A stretch of 42,622 bases of DNA from Candidatus Gastranaerophilales bacterium (GCA_944323045.1 CALUQX010000019.1:1-42622); one strand, 5' to 3'. Positions 17,539 through 25,642 are shown, counted from the stretch's first letter. Made by a program: numbers and translations. The notes: a model not told the origin generated them from the letters alone.

Positions 17539-17564
17539 AAAGTTTTTCCTTTCATTTTCAAAAG

Positions 17565-18062
17565 TTACAACAAATCTTTTAAGGTTTCTGCCAGTTCTTT
17601 TTTGGCATTAAAGAGTCTTGATTTTACTGTCCCTACCGGACATTTTAATTTTTTTGCGCAGTCTTCATATGTATAACCATATATTTCACACATGAGAACT
17701 ACTTCTTTCATTTTAGGTTTCAATGCATTGATAGCTGCTAAAATTGTTTTCTGTCTTTCATTTTTGACAACTGTTAATTCAGGTGAATCCTTGCGGTCGC
17801 GGACTGTGTTTAAAACTGTATCGTCTGTTTCCATTTTGTCCTGATGTTTGCGGTAAGAAGACTTTAAATAATCTTTTGAAACATTTTTTGCAACTGTATT
17901 AATCCAGCTTTTGAAAGTCCCCTGTTCTTTGTATTTGTCAGAATTTTTCCATACTTTCAGGTAAACTTCCTGCTCCAAATCTTCATTATCTTCTTTTGTA
18001 ATAAGCCGGATAATACTTTTTACATTTGCTCTATTTTGTTTTACAAGTTTGTTAAAGTCCAT
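17565..18062 (-). CDS. ECF-type RNA polymerase sigma factor
   Basis: 165 residues. Region 2 is DNEDLEQEVYLKVWKN ... TFKSWINTVAKNVSKDYLK (about 26-76) and region 4 is LKPKMKEVVLMCEIYGYTYEDCAKKLKCPVGTVKSRLFNAKKEL (about 114-157), typical of ECF sigma-70 proteins lacking region 3. It redirects RNA polymerase to stress promoters. It overlaps the preceding zinc-finger anti-sigma gene by one base (TAATG-type junction) and precedes the Spy-like gene by 26 bp. The order anti-sigma before sigma is the reverse of the commoner arrangement. Confidence 0.93.
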   Translation of the reverse strand: MDFNKLVKQNRANVKSIIRLITKEDNEDLEQEVYLKVWKNSDKYKEQGTFKSWINTVAKNVSKDYLKSSYRKHQDKMETDDTVLNTVRDRKDSPELTVVKNERQKTILAAINALKPKMKEVVLMCEIYGYTYEDCAKKLKCPVGTVKSRLFNAKKELAETLKDLL

Positions 18063-18406
18063 TATTCCACCAATATCAGCCCGTAAGAGTCAACAGGCAG
18101 TCCTAAATCTTCCGCACTCAGAGTTGTACCGTATTTGATTGTGTCAGAAATGTCGGTATTGAAATTAATCAACCCTAATACAGTTCCGCTCAACAGCATT
18201 GCACATACAGCACAGGCAATTTTTATTTGTGCTGTTTGTTTATGCTTTTGTACATACACCGGTTTGACTTCTTGCAAAAGTTTTGAAACTTTTTGCATTT
18301 TTTCATGTTCTGCACGGCATTCAGGGCATTCCTTCAGGTGCCGCTGTAGTGTGGCGTCATCGGCAAAAATAAATAAACCTTCATATTTTGTGCATTTTTT
18401 GTTCAT
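18062..18406 (-). CDS. Zinc-finger anti-sigma factor (membrane)
   Basis: 114 residues from the ATG at 18406, which has an AGAGGTT ribosome site; a start at 18442 would lie upstream of the TATAAT box at 18425-18430. The N-terminus has HLKECPEC, the His-x3-Cys-x2-Cys zinc motif of anti-sigma factors, with Cys5 as a possible fourth ligand. One membrane helix (IKIACAVCAMLLSGTVLGLI) lies in the middle, with a 35-residue tail outside the cytoplasm. It would hold the ECF sigma inactive until an envelope signal. Assignment rests on the motif plus adjacency. Confidence 0.8.
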   Translation of the reverse strand: MNKKCTKYEGLFIFADDATLQRHLKECPECRAEHEKMQKVSKLLQEVKPVYVQKHKQTAQIKIACAVCAMLLSGTVLGLINFNTDISDTIKYGTTLSAEDLGLPVDSYGLILVE

Positions 18407-18592
18407 TTTTTTAACCTCTGTACTATTATAACGAAACACCATTTAGAATTGTTCATTTTTTATTTTCAATTTTAATGAACTTCCTGCTGTACTACAAAAT
18501 TATACCATAACAATTGAATAAAAAAATATTTGGATATAGAATATTTAATGGCAAAAAATTTTATGTTTGTATTTTAAATGACTTGAAGAATC

Positions 18593-19198
18593 ATGGCTTA
18601 TCAGGATAAATTAGTAAAAACTTTTGATTATATAGCGAAGAACCTTAATGCAACGCATACCGTTATGGCAATTGCGGCAGTTAAGGGCATTTGTCGTCCT
18701 ACATTTACCATGATGGATAAAACAGAAAAACCTGAAACCAAAAAATATACAGCACTTAGAGAGGGTATAACAGAAGCGGTTGCAATTCCTGTTTATTTTA
18801 TATGCGGTGAACTCGCAGGATTCGGGGCAAAAGTCATGAAAAAATTTCAGGATGCCGCAGCAATAAAAAAAGCCCAAAAAGCTGCAGAAAAAACCGGAGA
18901 TGTGGTTGATATTGAAAAACTTAAACAGTCGCCTGAAATGACCAGAAAAATTGCCAAAAATCTGAGATTTTTGGGAGTTTGTGCAGCAGCGCTTGTTGTA
19001 ATTCCTTCAATCTGTTCAATTGCAATAAAGCCGATTGTTGATGAAATTATTAAACCGCCAGCCTCACCCAAAATACCTCCTAAAAAGCCTTCAGCCCCTT
19101 TAAACATGAATACTTCACTCGCAGTAACTAAACCAATCGTACGTCCGAGCATGAATTCATTCATCGGACATTACGGAATGAAAGCAGGTGGCGTATGA
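18593..19198 (+). CDS. Membrane protein, first of a paralogous pair
   Basis: 201 residues, not recognised. CRPTFTMMDKTEKPETKKYTALREG (about 34-58) precedes a hydrophobic segment AVAIPVYFICGELAGFGAKV; a second (FLGVCAAALVVIPSICSIAIKPIV) is at about 126-150, and the tail is Pro-rich. The next gene, overlapping by four bases, has the same layout with GRPGAILIDNKISDDTKKYAAAKEF, so the two are tandem duplicates. Probably two membrane helices; they may work as a heteromer. The ribosome site is weak. Confidence 0.7.
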   Translation: MAYQDKLVKTFDYIAKNLNATHTVMAIAAVKGICRPTFTMMDKTEKPETKKYTALREGITEAVAIPVYFICGELAGFGAKVMKKFQDAAAIKKAQKAAEKTGDVVDIEKLKQSPEMTRKIAKNLRFLGVCAAALVVIPSICSIAIKPIVDEIIKPPASPKIPPKKPSAPLNMNTSLAVTKPIVRPSMNSFIGHYGMKAGGV

Positions 19199-19800
19199 TT
19201 ACAGCATTAACACGCGCACTATCTTCAAATGCATTAACAACTATTGCTACCAATACAAGCAGCCAGATGATCTGTGAAACAACTCTTAAAGCCATAGGAA
19301 GACCGGGTGCCATTCTCATAGACAACAAAATTTCTGATGACACCAAAAAATACGCTGCTGCAAAAGAATTCCTCTATCAAGCAACCTGTCTTGTTGTTTT
19401 TGGATTGTTAATTGTCCCTGTGTTTAAACACGGAACATTCAAAGCCGCTAAAAAACTCTTAGGTAAAACTCACCCTGAAATTAATCAATTCAAAAGTTCA
19501 ACAGAATATCTCGATTATTATAAAATAGCAAGCAAAAAAATGCAAAACAGACTGGCAACATTGAGTAAAGACCATTCTGAAAATAAATTTACTCCTGAAC
19601 TCCGTGAACAATTGAAAACACAGGAAAATCCGGACAAATATGACTGGATTAAGGGGGCAATAGAGACAGGAAGTTTCGCGGGGTCTATAATCGGACTTGC
19701 AATACTTGCTCCTCAATTGAGTCATGCAACGATTCACCCTACACTTAGATTTTTAGGGTTTGAAAAACCTAAATCAAAAAATCTGGATACTCAGGCTTAA
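19195..19800 (+). CDS. Membrane protein, second of a paralogous pair
   Basis: 201 residues, exactly as long as its neighbour, joined by an ATGA overlap that implies coupled translation. The GRPGAILIDN ... DDTKKYAAAKEF motif (about 35-59) aligns with the first copy. Membrane segments are at about 63-78 (ATCLVVFGLLIVPVF) and 160-180 (GSFAGSIIGLAILAPQLS), with a polar central region between. No known domain was recognised. Confidence 0.7.
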   Translation: MITALTRALSSNALTTIATNTSSQMICETTLKAIGRPGAILIDNKISDDTKKYAAAKEFLYQATCLVVFGLLIVPVFKHGTFKAAKKLLGKTHPEINQFKSSTEYLDYYKIASKKMQNRLATLSKDHSENKFTPELREQLKTQENPDKYDWIKGAIETGSFAGSIIGLAILAPQLSHATIHPTLRFLGFEKPKSKNLDTQA

Positions 19801-19808
19801 TTTTTTCC

Positions 19809-19817
19809 TGTTATAAT
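19809..19817 (+). promoter_or_regulatory. Extended -10 promoter of polyprenyl synthase, predicted leaderless
   Basis: TGT-TATAAT ends at 19817, six bases (ATTTAT) before the ATG at 19824. There is no ribosome site and no good -35 box. It is identical in form to the smpB promoter. Confidence 0.6.
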
Positions 19818-19823
19818 ATTTAT

Positions 19824-20666
19824 ATGAGAAATTATCAGCAAATTTTTGATACTGTTAAATCAGACATAGATATAATCATAAATAACCTGACGGCAAAACT
19901 CAATTTGCAGGAGCCTCTTCAAACAAAAGTAAAAGTGTTTCTCAATGCACCGGCAAAACGTATCCGCCCGCTGCTTGCCATATTGTATTTAAAAGCCGCC
20001 GGCGTGCATTTGCAAGAAAAGCATTACAAACTTTTAACCGCTGTAGAACTTGTCCATAATGCATCATTAATCCATGATGATGTAATAGATGAGGCTGATG
20101 TAAGGCGGAACCAGACAACATTAAACAGGTCGTTCAACACAAAACTTGCCGTAATTGCAGGTGATTATCTGCTTTCTTGTGCAATGGATTTTTTGCAAGA
20201 AATCAACAATCAGCAAATACTTTCAAATTTTATACAAACACTTTCTGCAATGTGTAAGGGAGAAATACATCAGTATTTTTCAACAAATAAAATACCTTCA
20301 CTAGAAGATTACATAACTAAATGTGAACAAAAAACAGCGCGTCTTTTTATGACAGCGCTTGAATGTTCGGCTGTTCTTTCACCGGAAATCAGCCGCACAG
20401 ATGCACTGCTTTTCGCCAGAAATTTTGGTATTGCATTTCAGATAAAAGATGATTTAACAAATATTTTGACCACAAAATCAGATATTAAATCAGGGATTTA
20501 TACAGCACCTGTTATACTTTCAGCAGATTCTGACAATCCGGCTATTGAAAAAACATATGATTTGTTAAATAATTATATTGATAATACTAAAAAATATTTG
20601 AATAATCTTGAAAATAATGATTATAAAAAAGCTTTAGAAGAACTTACGGAGCTTTACAGAAAATGA
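19824..20666 (+). CDS. Polyprenyl diphosphate synthase (trans, long chain)
   Basis: 280 residues, somewhat short for the family (about 320). The first Asp-rich motif, LIHDDVIDEADVRR (about 83-96), is intact and binds magnesium and the allylic diphosphate; KRIRPLL is the early substrate motif. The second motif reads FQIKDDLTNI, where the final Asp of the usual DDxxD is Asn, and the following KPxGxD-like segment is reduced. It should make an octaprenyl- or heptaprenyl-type chain for quinone or carrier lipid. It overlaps lepB by four bases, so the two are coupled. Confidence 0.88.
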   Translation: MRNYQQIFDTVKSDIDIIINNLTAKLNLQEPLQTKVKVFLNAPAKRIRPLLAILYLKAAGVHLQEKHYKLLTAVELVHNASLIHDDVIDEADVRRNQTTLNRSFNTKLAVIAGDYLLSCAMDFLQEINNQQILSNFIQTLSAMCKGEIHQYFSTNKIPSLEDYITKCEQKTARLFMTALECSAVLSPEISRTDALLFARNFGIAFQIKDDLTNILTTKSDIKSGIYTAPVILSADSDNPAIEKTYDLLNNYIDNTKKYLNNLENNDYKKALEELTELYRK

Positions 20667-21301
20667 CTAAAGAAAAAATTTTGAACCTGTATAAAAAATA
20701 TCAACCGGCAATAAAAGAAACAATAGACACAATTGTTTTTGTGGTTGTAATGATTATAATAATTAAATTTTTTATAGGCGAAATACGCTGGATACCATCG
20801 GGGTCAATGCGTCCCACAATCATAGAAGGCGATAGGATTTTTGTAGAACGTTATTCACGTTTCTATTCTACCCCGAAACGCGGCGATGTCATGGTATTCT
20901 ACCCGCCGTTTGAAGAGTTGAAAAATACTCCGTGGAAAGTGTTTGCAAGATTAACCGGATTTTTCTGTAAAGATATTGCTTATATAAAACGCGTAATCGG
21001 ACTTCCTGGTGAAAAGTTCGAAATAAAAATGGATGCCTCTGGAAAATCAATGGTATACATTAACGATAAACCGCTTGATGAACCATATATAAGCAGTGTT
21101 TATGACTACTCATATTGTACGGGTGAAATGTATTGCGGACCGTTTATAATTCCGGAAGGCGAATATTTTATGATGGGGGACAACCGCGGCAATTCAAAAG
21201 ACAGCCGCTACTGGGGAACTCTGCCGCAGGACAGATTTATTGGCAAGGCTGTATTTTTATTCTGGCCTTTTACAAGAATGAAATCTCTAACACAATATTA
21301 G
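20663..21301 (+). CDS. lepB: Signal peptidase I
   Basis: 212 residues. One N-terminal membrane helix (TIVFVVVMIIIIKFFIG, about 23-39) anchors the enzyme. PSGSMRPTI holds catalytic Ser48; RGDVMVFYPP is box C; YIKRVIGLPGE holds catalytic Lys109; GDNRGNSKDSRYWG is box E. It cleaves Sec and Tat signal peptides, such as those of the exported proteins at 16900 and 25106. The start overlaps the polyprenyl synthase by four bases. The convergent gene ends within its last codons. Confidence 0.96.
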   Translation: MTKEKILNLYKKYQPAIKETIDTIVFVVVMIIIIKFFIGEIRWIPSGSMRPTIIEGDRIFVERYSRFYSTPKRGDVMVFYPPFEELKNTPWKVFARLTGFFCKDIAYIKRVIGLPGEKFEIKMDASGKSMVYINDKPLDEPYISSVYDYSYCTGEMYCGPFIIPEGEYFMMGDNRGNSKDSRYWGTLPQDRFIGKAVFLFWPFTRMKSLTQY

Positions 21302-21675
21302 AACAATAAGTGGTAATATTTCATATAATCCGCCATAATAGCAGAACTTGTACCATTTGCTACTGTTGCTTTTAAGTTTTGTTCATTATCAGTTTCAGAT
21401 ACGCTTTTAACCTTCTGGTTTTGTTCTTTTTGTTGCTGCTGGCTCTGTTCTGTTTTAAGATTATCAATATATTCCTGCACTGTGGCTTTAATTTCTTCAA
21501 CTTTAGCTTTATCTGTAGAAAAGTCACCGGATGACTTAACCCCTGCTTCTTCCAGCTCTTGCAGCACCTGACTCCACTCATTATAATTGACAACAGAGGT
21601 GCCCTGTGCCTGCGCTGCTGCCTGCGCTCTTTCCAGTTCATCAATTGATTTAATTTCATCAATATTGTAAGCCAT
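21298..21675 (-). CDS. Hypothetical Gln/Glu-rich protein
   Basis: 125 residues from the ATG at 21675, which has a GGAG ribosome site eight bases upstream; a longer frame to 21774 lacks one. The body is hydrophilic and helical (ELERAQAAAQAQG, EWSQVLQELEEAG), with a glutamine-rich stretch TEQSQQQQKEQNQK near residue 77 and a tail DYMKYYHLLF. No signal peptide or known domain. The style matches the other lineage-type proteins at 10900, 39937 and 41368. The end overlaps lepB by four bases on the opposite strand. Confidence 0.6.
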   Translation of the reverse strand: MAYNIDEIKSIDELERAQAAAQAQGTSVVNYNEWSQVLQELEEAGVKSSGDFSTDKAKVEEIKATVQEYIDNLKTEQSQQQQKEQNQKVKSVSETDNEQNLKATVANGTSSAIMADYMKYYHLLF

Positions 21676-21905
21676 TTTTAACACTCCATAATATACTCTC
21701 TTATATATACTAAGTATATTATTCCCGTGATTTTTCAGTGGTTCGCATATTTGTAACAAAGCGTAACATTTCATCCTGAATCTTAAGGCTTGTGACGCTT
21801 TATCAACCAGATTGTAAAATTTTTGTAATATTTATGACTATATATTAAAGTTCAGGTCAAAATGTGCCGATAAAATAATTACGATAAAGAATAAGGAATG
21901 TAGAA

Positions 21906-22082
21906 ATGACTGATCCGATATCAACTTTTGGAAGTTTTGAATACAAAGGCAAACCGGCATATGATCCAAACGCAAATAGTGTGGATGAAGAAATCAAAAA
22001 CGGTAATATATTCAATCCACAAAATAATATTTTAAAAGCAAATATCAACGAAATATCTATATTTCCGCGAAAATCTCAATAA
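21906..22082 (+). CDS. Small protein of 58 residues
   Basis: Begins MTDPISTFGSFEYKGKPAYD and ends EISIFPRKSQ. AAGGA lies about eight bases before ATG, a rho-independent terminator follows 35 bp after the stop, and a gene-sized gap surrounds it. The FxYKGKPAYDPN segment is reminiscent of the YTGK repeats in the 39937 protein, but the match is short. It is hydrophilic with no membrane segment. Support is moderate: start signal, terminator and sensible composition. Confidence 0.55.
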   Translation: MTDPISTFGSFEYKGKPAYDPNANSVDEEIKNGNIFNPQNNILKANINEISIFPRKSQ

Positions 22083-22117
22083 GACATTCTAATTTCCTCC
22101 TTCTAATAATTCTTATA

Positions 22118-22147
22118 AAAAGTCCCCTGTAAAAACAGCGGACTTTT
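22118..22147 (+). terminator. Terminator after the small gene
   Basis: AAAAGTCC ... GGACTTTT stem with an inner CTGT/ACAG pairing, then TTATTATTTA. Confidence 0.7.
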
Positions 22148-22215
22148 ATTATTTATATAATTGGTTGTACTGTTCTGACAAGAAAGGCGTAGAAGAACTT
22201 TTTTGCAAATGATGC

Positions 22216-22533
22216 TTAATTATAGAATCCGCATATTACTTTATAAAGCGTCCTGAGTTCATCATCATCAAGTTTTTGAGCTATAGCATTAATGTTTGCG
22301 AGTATATTTTCGCGGCTTTCAAGATGTTCTGTGATAAAAAATTCATTAATATCAATATCGAAAGCACGGGCGAGTTTTGCCAGCGTTTCTAAAGACGGGA
22401 CATTACGTCCGGTTTCAATGCGCTGAATTGTTCTAAAGTTGACGTCAATAAGTTCAGCAAGCTGTTCCTGCGACATGTGTCTGCTGCGTCGTAATTCTTT
22501 TATTCTTAAGCCTATACAATTCAAATCGAACAT
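22216..22533 (-). CDS. XRE-family HTH regulator (105 aa class)
   Basis: Residues 6-63 form a Cro/CI HTH domain: IGLRIKELRRSRHMSQEQLAEL, then FRTIQRIETGRNVPSLETLAKLARAF. This is followed by DIDINEFF and a C-terminal region ending ELRTLYKVICGFYN. It has the same layout as the regulators at 7660 and 36381. It diverges from the prepilin at 22692 with 158 bp between, where ATGTCRTA half sites overlap the prepilin promoter. Likely its dedicated repressor. Confidence 0.9.
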   Translation of the reverse strand: MFDLNCIGLRIKELRRSRHMSQEQLAELIDVNFRTIQRIETGRNVPSLETLAKLARAFDIDINEFFITEHLESRENILANINAIAQKLDDDELRTLYKVICGFYN

Positions 22534-22591
22534 AATGATATCCTACTATTATCTATATCATGTAAGTACGGTATAAATATGCATTTTTATC

Positions 22592-22620
22592 TTGACAATG
22601 TCATATAAATGTCGTAATAT
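22592..22620 (+). promoter_or_regulatory. Prepilin promoter TTGACA-17-TAATAT with operator half sites
   Basis: -35 TTGACA at 22592-22597 and -10 TAATAT at 22615-22620. Half sites ATGTCATA (22598-22605) and ATGTCGTA (22609-22616) sit 11 bp apart in the spacer, about one helical turn, with an inverted ATGACAT at 22622-22628. AATGTCAT and ATGACATT form an inverted repeat at 22597-22629. Confidence 0.75.
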
Positions 22621-22691
22621 CATGACATTAATATGCATAAATATTCAAATTTAGACACAAACAGTACTTAACAAGAAAGGAGCAACTCCAA

Positions 22692-23822
22692 ATGAAAATC
22701 AACACAAAAATCAGTGAAGCAACCGCTCAGACACATTCAAGAAACAACGGTACTCACCGTACTCACTACACTCACTTAATCACTTTTCCAAAAGTTGCGT
22801 TTACTCTCGCCGAAACCCTCATAACCCTTGCAATCATCGGCGTAGTAGCGGCGATAACGATACCAAGCTTAGTGAAAAATTACAATGAGCATGCATGGAC
22901 AACCGCACAGGATGTGTTTACAAAGAGACTTGAGGTCGCAACCCGCCAGATGAATACCGAGGAAAAACTTGCGGGTTATTCAAACACCATGGATTTTGTA
23001 AACGAATTAAAAAATAAGATTAAAATAACAAAAATATGTGATAATAACAACTTAACAAAATGTTTTGGCAAATCATTTACCAGCACAGACGGTCATATTA
23101 TCGATGTAGATACTCTTAAAACCGGTGCTCAATTTACAAAAGAAGCCTGGGTAACAGAGACAGTCGGTGTACAGTTTGCAAATGGTATAAATGCAATAAT
23201 TGCATATAATCCAAATACGACTCAAGAACCATTCAACAATCAATTCAGTGCAACTGCAAACAGTATGGCTATACTTTATGATGTATCCGGCAATAAAAAT
23301 CCTAATATAATAGGTAAAGATATTAATTCTAATGGTAATGTACGTTCTTTTGGCTGCATATTTGATACAGATTTAGTAGGAGGAGCATGTGTTATACAAA
23401 TACTCTCTCCAGATACTGGTTATAGTCCTGTTACATCTGAAGAATGTAAAAAGATGGCAGACAGTGGTTATGGAAATATTAAAAGTTTATGCGAATCAAC
23501 TGATTCAGACTATTGGGCAGGAGCAGTAAAGGCTTGTGGAGGAACGAGTAATATGCCGGATCAGAATCAACTTGCTGCTATTGCATCATATATATATGAC
23601 CATCCAGTATCTACACAGGAAACAATCTGGAATGGACTTACCGCTGATGAAGAAAAAAGGGCACCGCTAACGGTGATTAATACTAATCCTGTAATGGTTT
23701 GGTCATCATCAGAAGCCCCTGATACTGCAAACATGCGTAGTTTTTCTGAAAGTGCTACAGCCTGGGGTTGGTGGTATCGTAGCGATAAACTAGGCGCAAT
23801 ATGTGTAGATAATAATTACTAG
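22692..23822 (+). CDS. Type IV prepilin-like protein with Thr-His leader and large C-terminal domain
   Basis: 376 residues, the largest prepilin here. The leader contains GTHRTHYTHLI (residues 20-30), then A/FTLAETLITLAIIGVVAAITIPSL. The C-terminal 300 residues are unlike the others, with cysteines (KICDN, KCFG, GCIF, ACVIQ) and an end rich in Trp and Ser (VWSSSE ... WGWWYRSDKLGAICV), which suggests a secreted lectin- or adhesin-like fold; this is inference. GAAAGGAG gives the start. It is under the operator-bearing promoter at 22592-22620. Confidence 0.85.
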   Translation: MKINTKISEATAQTHSRNNGTHRTHYTHLITFPKVAFTLAETLITLAIIGVVAAITIPSLVKNYNEHAWTTAQDVFTKRLEVATRQMNTEEKLAGYSNTMDFVNELKNKIKITKICDNNNLTKCFGKSFTSTDGHIIDVDTLKTGAQFTKEAWVTETVGVQFANGINAIIAYNPNTTQEPFNNQFSATANSMAILYDVSGNKNPNIIGKDINSNGNVRSFGCIFDTDLVGGACVIQILSPDTGYSPVTSEECKKMADSGYGNIKSLCESTDSDYWAGAVKACGGTSNMPDQNQLAAIASYIYDHPVSTQETIWNGLTADEEKRAPLTVINTNPVMVWSSSEAPDTANMRSFSESATAWGWWYRSDKLGAICVDNNY

Positions 23823-23867
23823 TTAGAAGTTGTATTTACCAATCCGGCTAATCATAAAAGGCACTAA

Positions 23868-23958
23868 AGTTAATAAAAATAAGGCAACGCTTGAATCTTG
23901 CATTACCTCATTATGAAATCCTCTTAATCACCTAATCACTCAGTCACCTAATCACTTT
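23868..23958 (+). repeat. AAGGCAACG exit repeat and AATCACCT tandem
   Basis: GTTAATAAAAATAAGGCAACGCTTGAATCTTGC, matching the block at about 4009-4040, then tandem units CTTAATCAC CTAATCAC TCAGTCAC CTAATCAC. Together with the family B copy it fills the 329-bp gap 23823-24151; no gene is seen. Confidence 0.7.
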
Positions 23959-24096
23959 AAAACAGAAATCGCGCAACTGCTTGGTTGCTCGCACTAAACG
24001 GGTCTGTAACGCCGCCGCCTTCGCGGCGCCGTTTCGCCCTCTGCTCGCAATCCGCAAGTGTGCGATGACATGGTGGCGTTGCCTGATTCATGTAAC
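23959..24096 (-). repeat. Family B repeat, minus-strand copy
   Basis: 138 bp; its reverse complement starts GTTACATGAATCAGGCAACG like 7207. The GC-rich core at about 23993-24044 (AACGGGTCTGTAACGCCGCC ...) also occurs inside family A copy 1 at about 3918-3967. Confidence 0.75.
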
Positions 24097-24151
24097 CCGC
24101 TTAATCACTTAATCACTTCAGGTAACAACCGTTCACAGAATCAACGACATA

Positions 24152-25099
24152 CTATTGGAGTTGCGGAACTTCTTTGTGTGTTTCCAGATATTTTACTGCA
24201 TAAACAGCTCCCACTGCGCCATCTGCGGCTGCTGTAATCACCTGTCTCAAAGGTGTTTTTCTTACATCGCCAACAGCAAAAACCCCCTCTACAGATGTCT
24301 GCATTGTTTCATCAGTCAGAATAAAACCGTTTGCGTCCTGTTCAAGCTGTCCTGTAATATTTTCAACATTCGGAGTCATACCAATATAAGGAAACACGCC
24401 ATTAACCGCTAAATTAGTTTTTTCACCCGTTTTGACATTCTCCAAAACAGCAGTGTTCACAAGGTCTTCACCTTTTATTTCTTTCACTACACTGTTCCAG
24501 ATAAATTCAATTTTATCATTTTTAAACGCGCGTTCCTGCACAATTCTATCAGCGCGCAATTCATCGCGGCGGTGAATTACATAAACTTTATCCGCGAATT
24601 TTGTCAGGTACATTGCCTCTTCAACAGCAGCATTGCCGCCGCCGACAACTGCAACAATTTTATTTTTATAAAAAGCGCCGTCACATACTGCACAATAACT
24701 TACGCCGCGTCCGACAAATTCTGCCTCCCCAGGAACGCCTAATTTCATTGGTTGTGCGCCGGTTGCAATAATAACTGTTTTAGCTTTGAATTCGCATTCC
24801 TTTGTCAAGATAACTTTTGGATTTGATGTCAAATCAATCTTTTCAATCTCCTGCATCGGGAATTTTTGTACGCCGAATTTATCTGCGTGTTCTTCAAACT
24901 TCTCCATCAAATCAAAACCGCCGACAATCGGAAATCCCGGATAATTTTCCAATTCCAGATAGTTAGAAGGCTGTCCGCCCATCATACTAACATCAATTAC
25001 CGCTGTTGAAACCGCTCCGCGGCTTGCATATATTGCGGCAGAAAGTCCTGCTGGTCCGCCGCCTAAAATTACTGTATCAAATTCGTATATATTGTTCAT
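24152..25099 (-). CDS. trxB: Thioredoxin reductase
   Basis: 315 residues. The FAD site GGGPAGLSAAIYASRG is at residues 14-29, the redox pair is CAVCDGAFY (about 137-145), the NADPH site is VGGGNAAVEEAMYL, and the C-terminal FAD motif is GVFAVGDVRKTPLRQ. It passes electrons from NADPH to thioredoxin. A GAGGATGT ribosome site lies just upstream, and the gene follows the exported protein gene by six bases, so both are probably on one transcript. No thioredoxin gene is in the window. Confidence 0.96.
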   Translation of the reverse strand: MNNIYEFDTVILGGGPAGLSAAIYASRGAVSTAVIDVSMMGGQPSNYLELENYPGFPIVGGFDLMEKFEEHADKFGVQKFPMQEIEKIDLTSNPKVILTKECEFKAKTVIIATGAQPMKLGVPGEAEFVGRGVSYCAVCDGAFYKNKIVAVVGGGNAAVEEAMYLTKFADKVYVIHRRDELRADRIVQERAFKNDKIEFIWNSVVKEIKGEDLVNTAVLENVKTGEKTNLAVNGVFPYIGMTPNVENITGQLEQDANGFILTDETMQTSVEGVFAVGDVRKTPLRQVITAAADGAVGAVYAVKYLETHKEVPQLQ

Positions 25100-25105
25100 A
25101 CATCC

Positions 25106-25642
25106 TCACTTTCCCATTATACTCATACCAGAAATTTTTTCTCCGACAAGTGAATATTTTGCTGTTTCTGTTTTTATAACAGATTTATTTACATCTGAAA
25201 GTGTTTCCAGTGTCAAAGTATTTATGCCTGTAAACCTTTCTCCGTCTAAATTTAATTCAACAGTATCAGTTAGAATTTTATTATCATAATTTCCCCGCTT
25301 AGTAAATCTGATAGTAGAACCGTCAACATATTTTACTGTAATAGAGGCGCTTGCCCCTGTAAATGGATTGCTTAAATTTATGACGCTGCCTGTGCGTGAT
25401 AAGTTCCACAAATCAATACCTGTTTGTTTAAAAATCGGAGAACCGCCATTGTCAATAAGTTTTGAAGAGACGCGCCATGTACCCATAAAGCCGTTTGGCA
25501 CACGTTCTTCCATTGATATACCTGTTTTTAGAGTATAACATAACAAGTCTCTGTTCATAATGCCAGCATAACTTATCGCTGCCGTTGAAAAAACAGAGAT
25601 TAGTAATATAAATAATGCTAATATTTTTTTATTTATTATCAT
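25106..25642 (-). CDS. Exported hypothetical protein
   Basis: 178 residues with a clear signal peptide (KKILALFILLISVFSTAAISYA, cut about residue 26). The mature part looks all-beta, with GTWRVSSKLIDNGGSP, SASITVKYVDGSTIRFTKRG and TVELNLDGERFTG as alternating strands. One cysteine lies in the mature part. No family was recognised. It probably acts in the cell envelope. It lies six bases upstream of trxB in the same direction, so a redox or envelope link is possible but unproven. AAGGG precedes ATG. Confidence 0.7.
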   Translation of the reverse strand: MIINKKILALFILLISVFSTAAISYAGIMNRDLLCYTLKTGISMEERVPNGFMGTWRVSSKLIDNGGSPIFKQTGIDLWNLSRTGSVINLSNPFTGASASITVKYVDGSTIRFTKRGNYDNKILTDTVELNLDGERFTGINTLTLETLSDVNKSVIKTETAKYSLVGEKISGMSIMGK

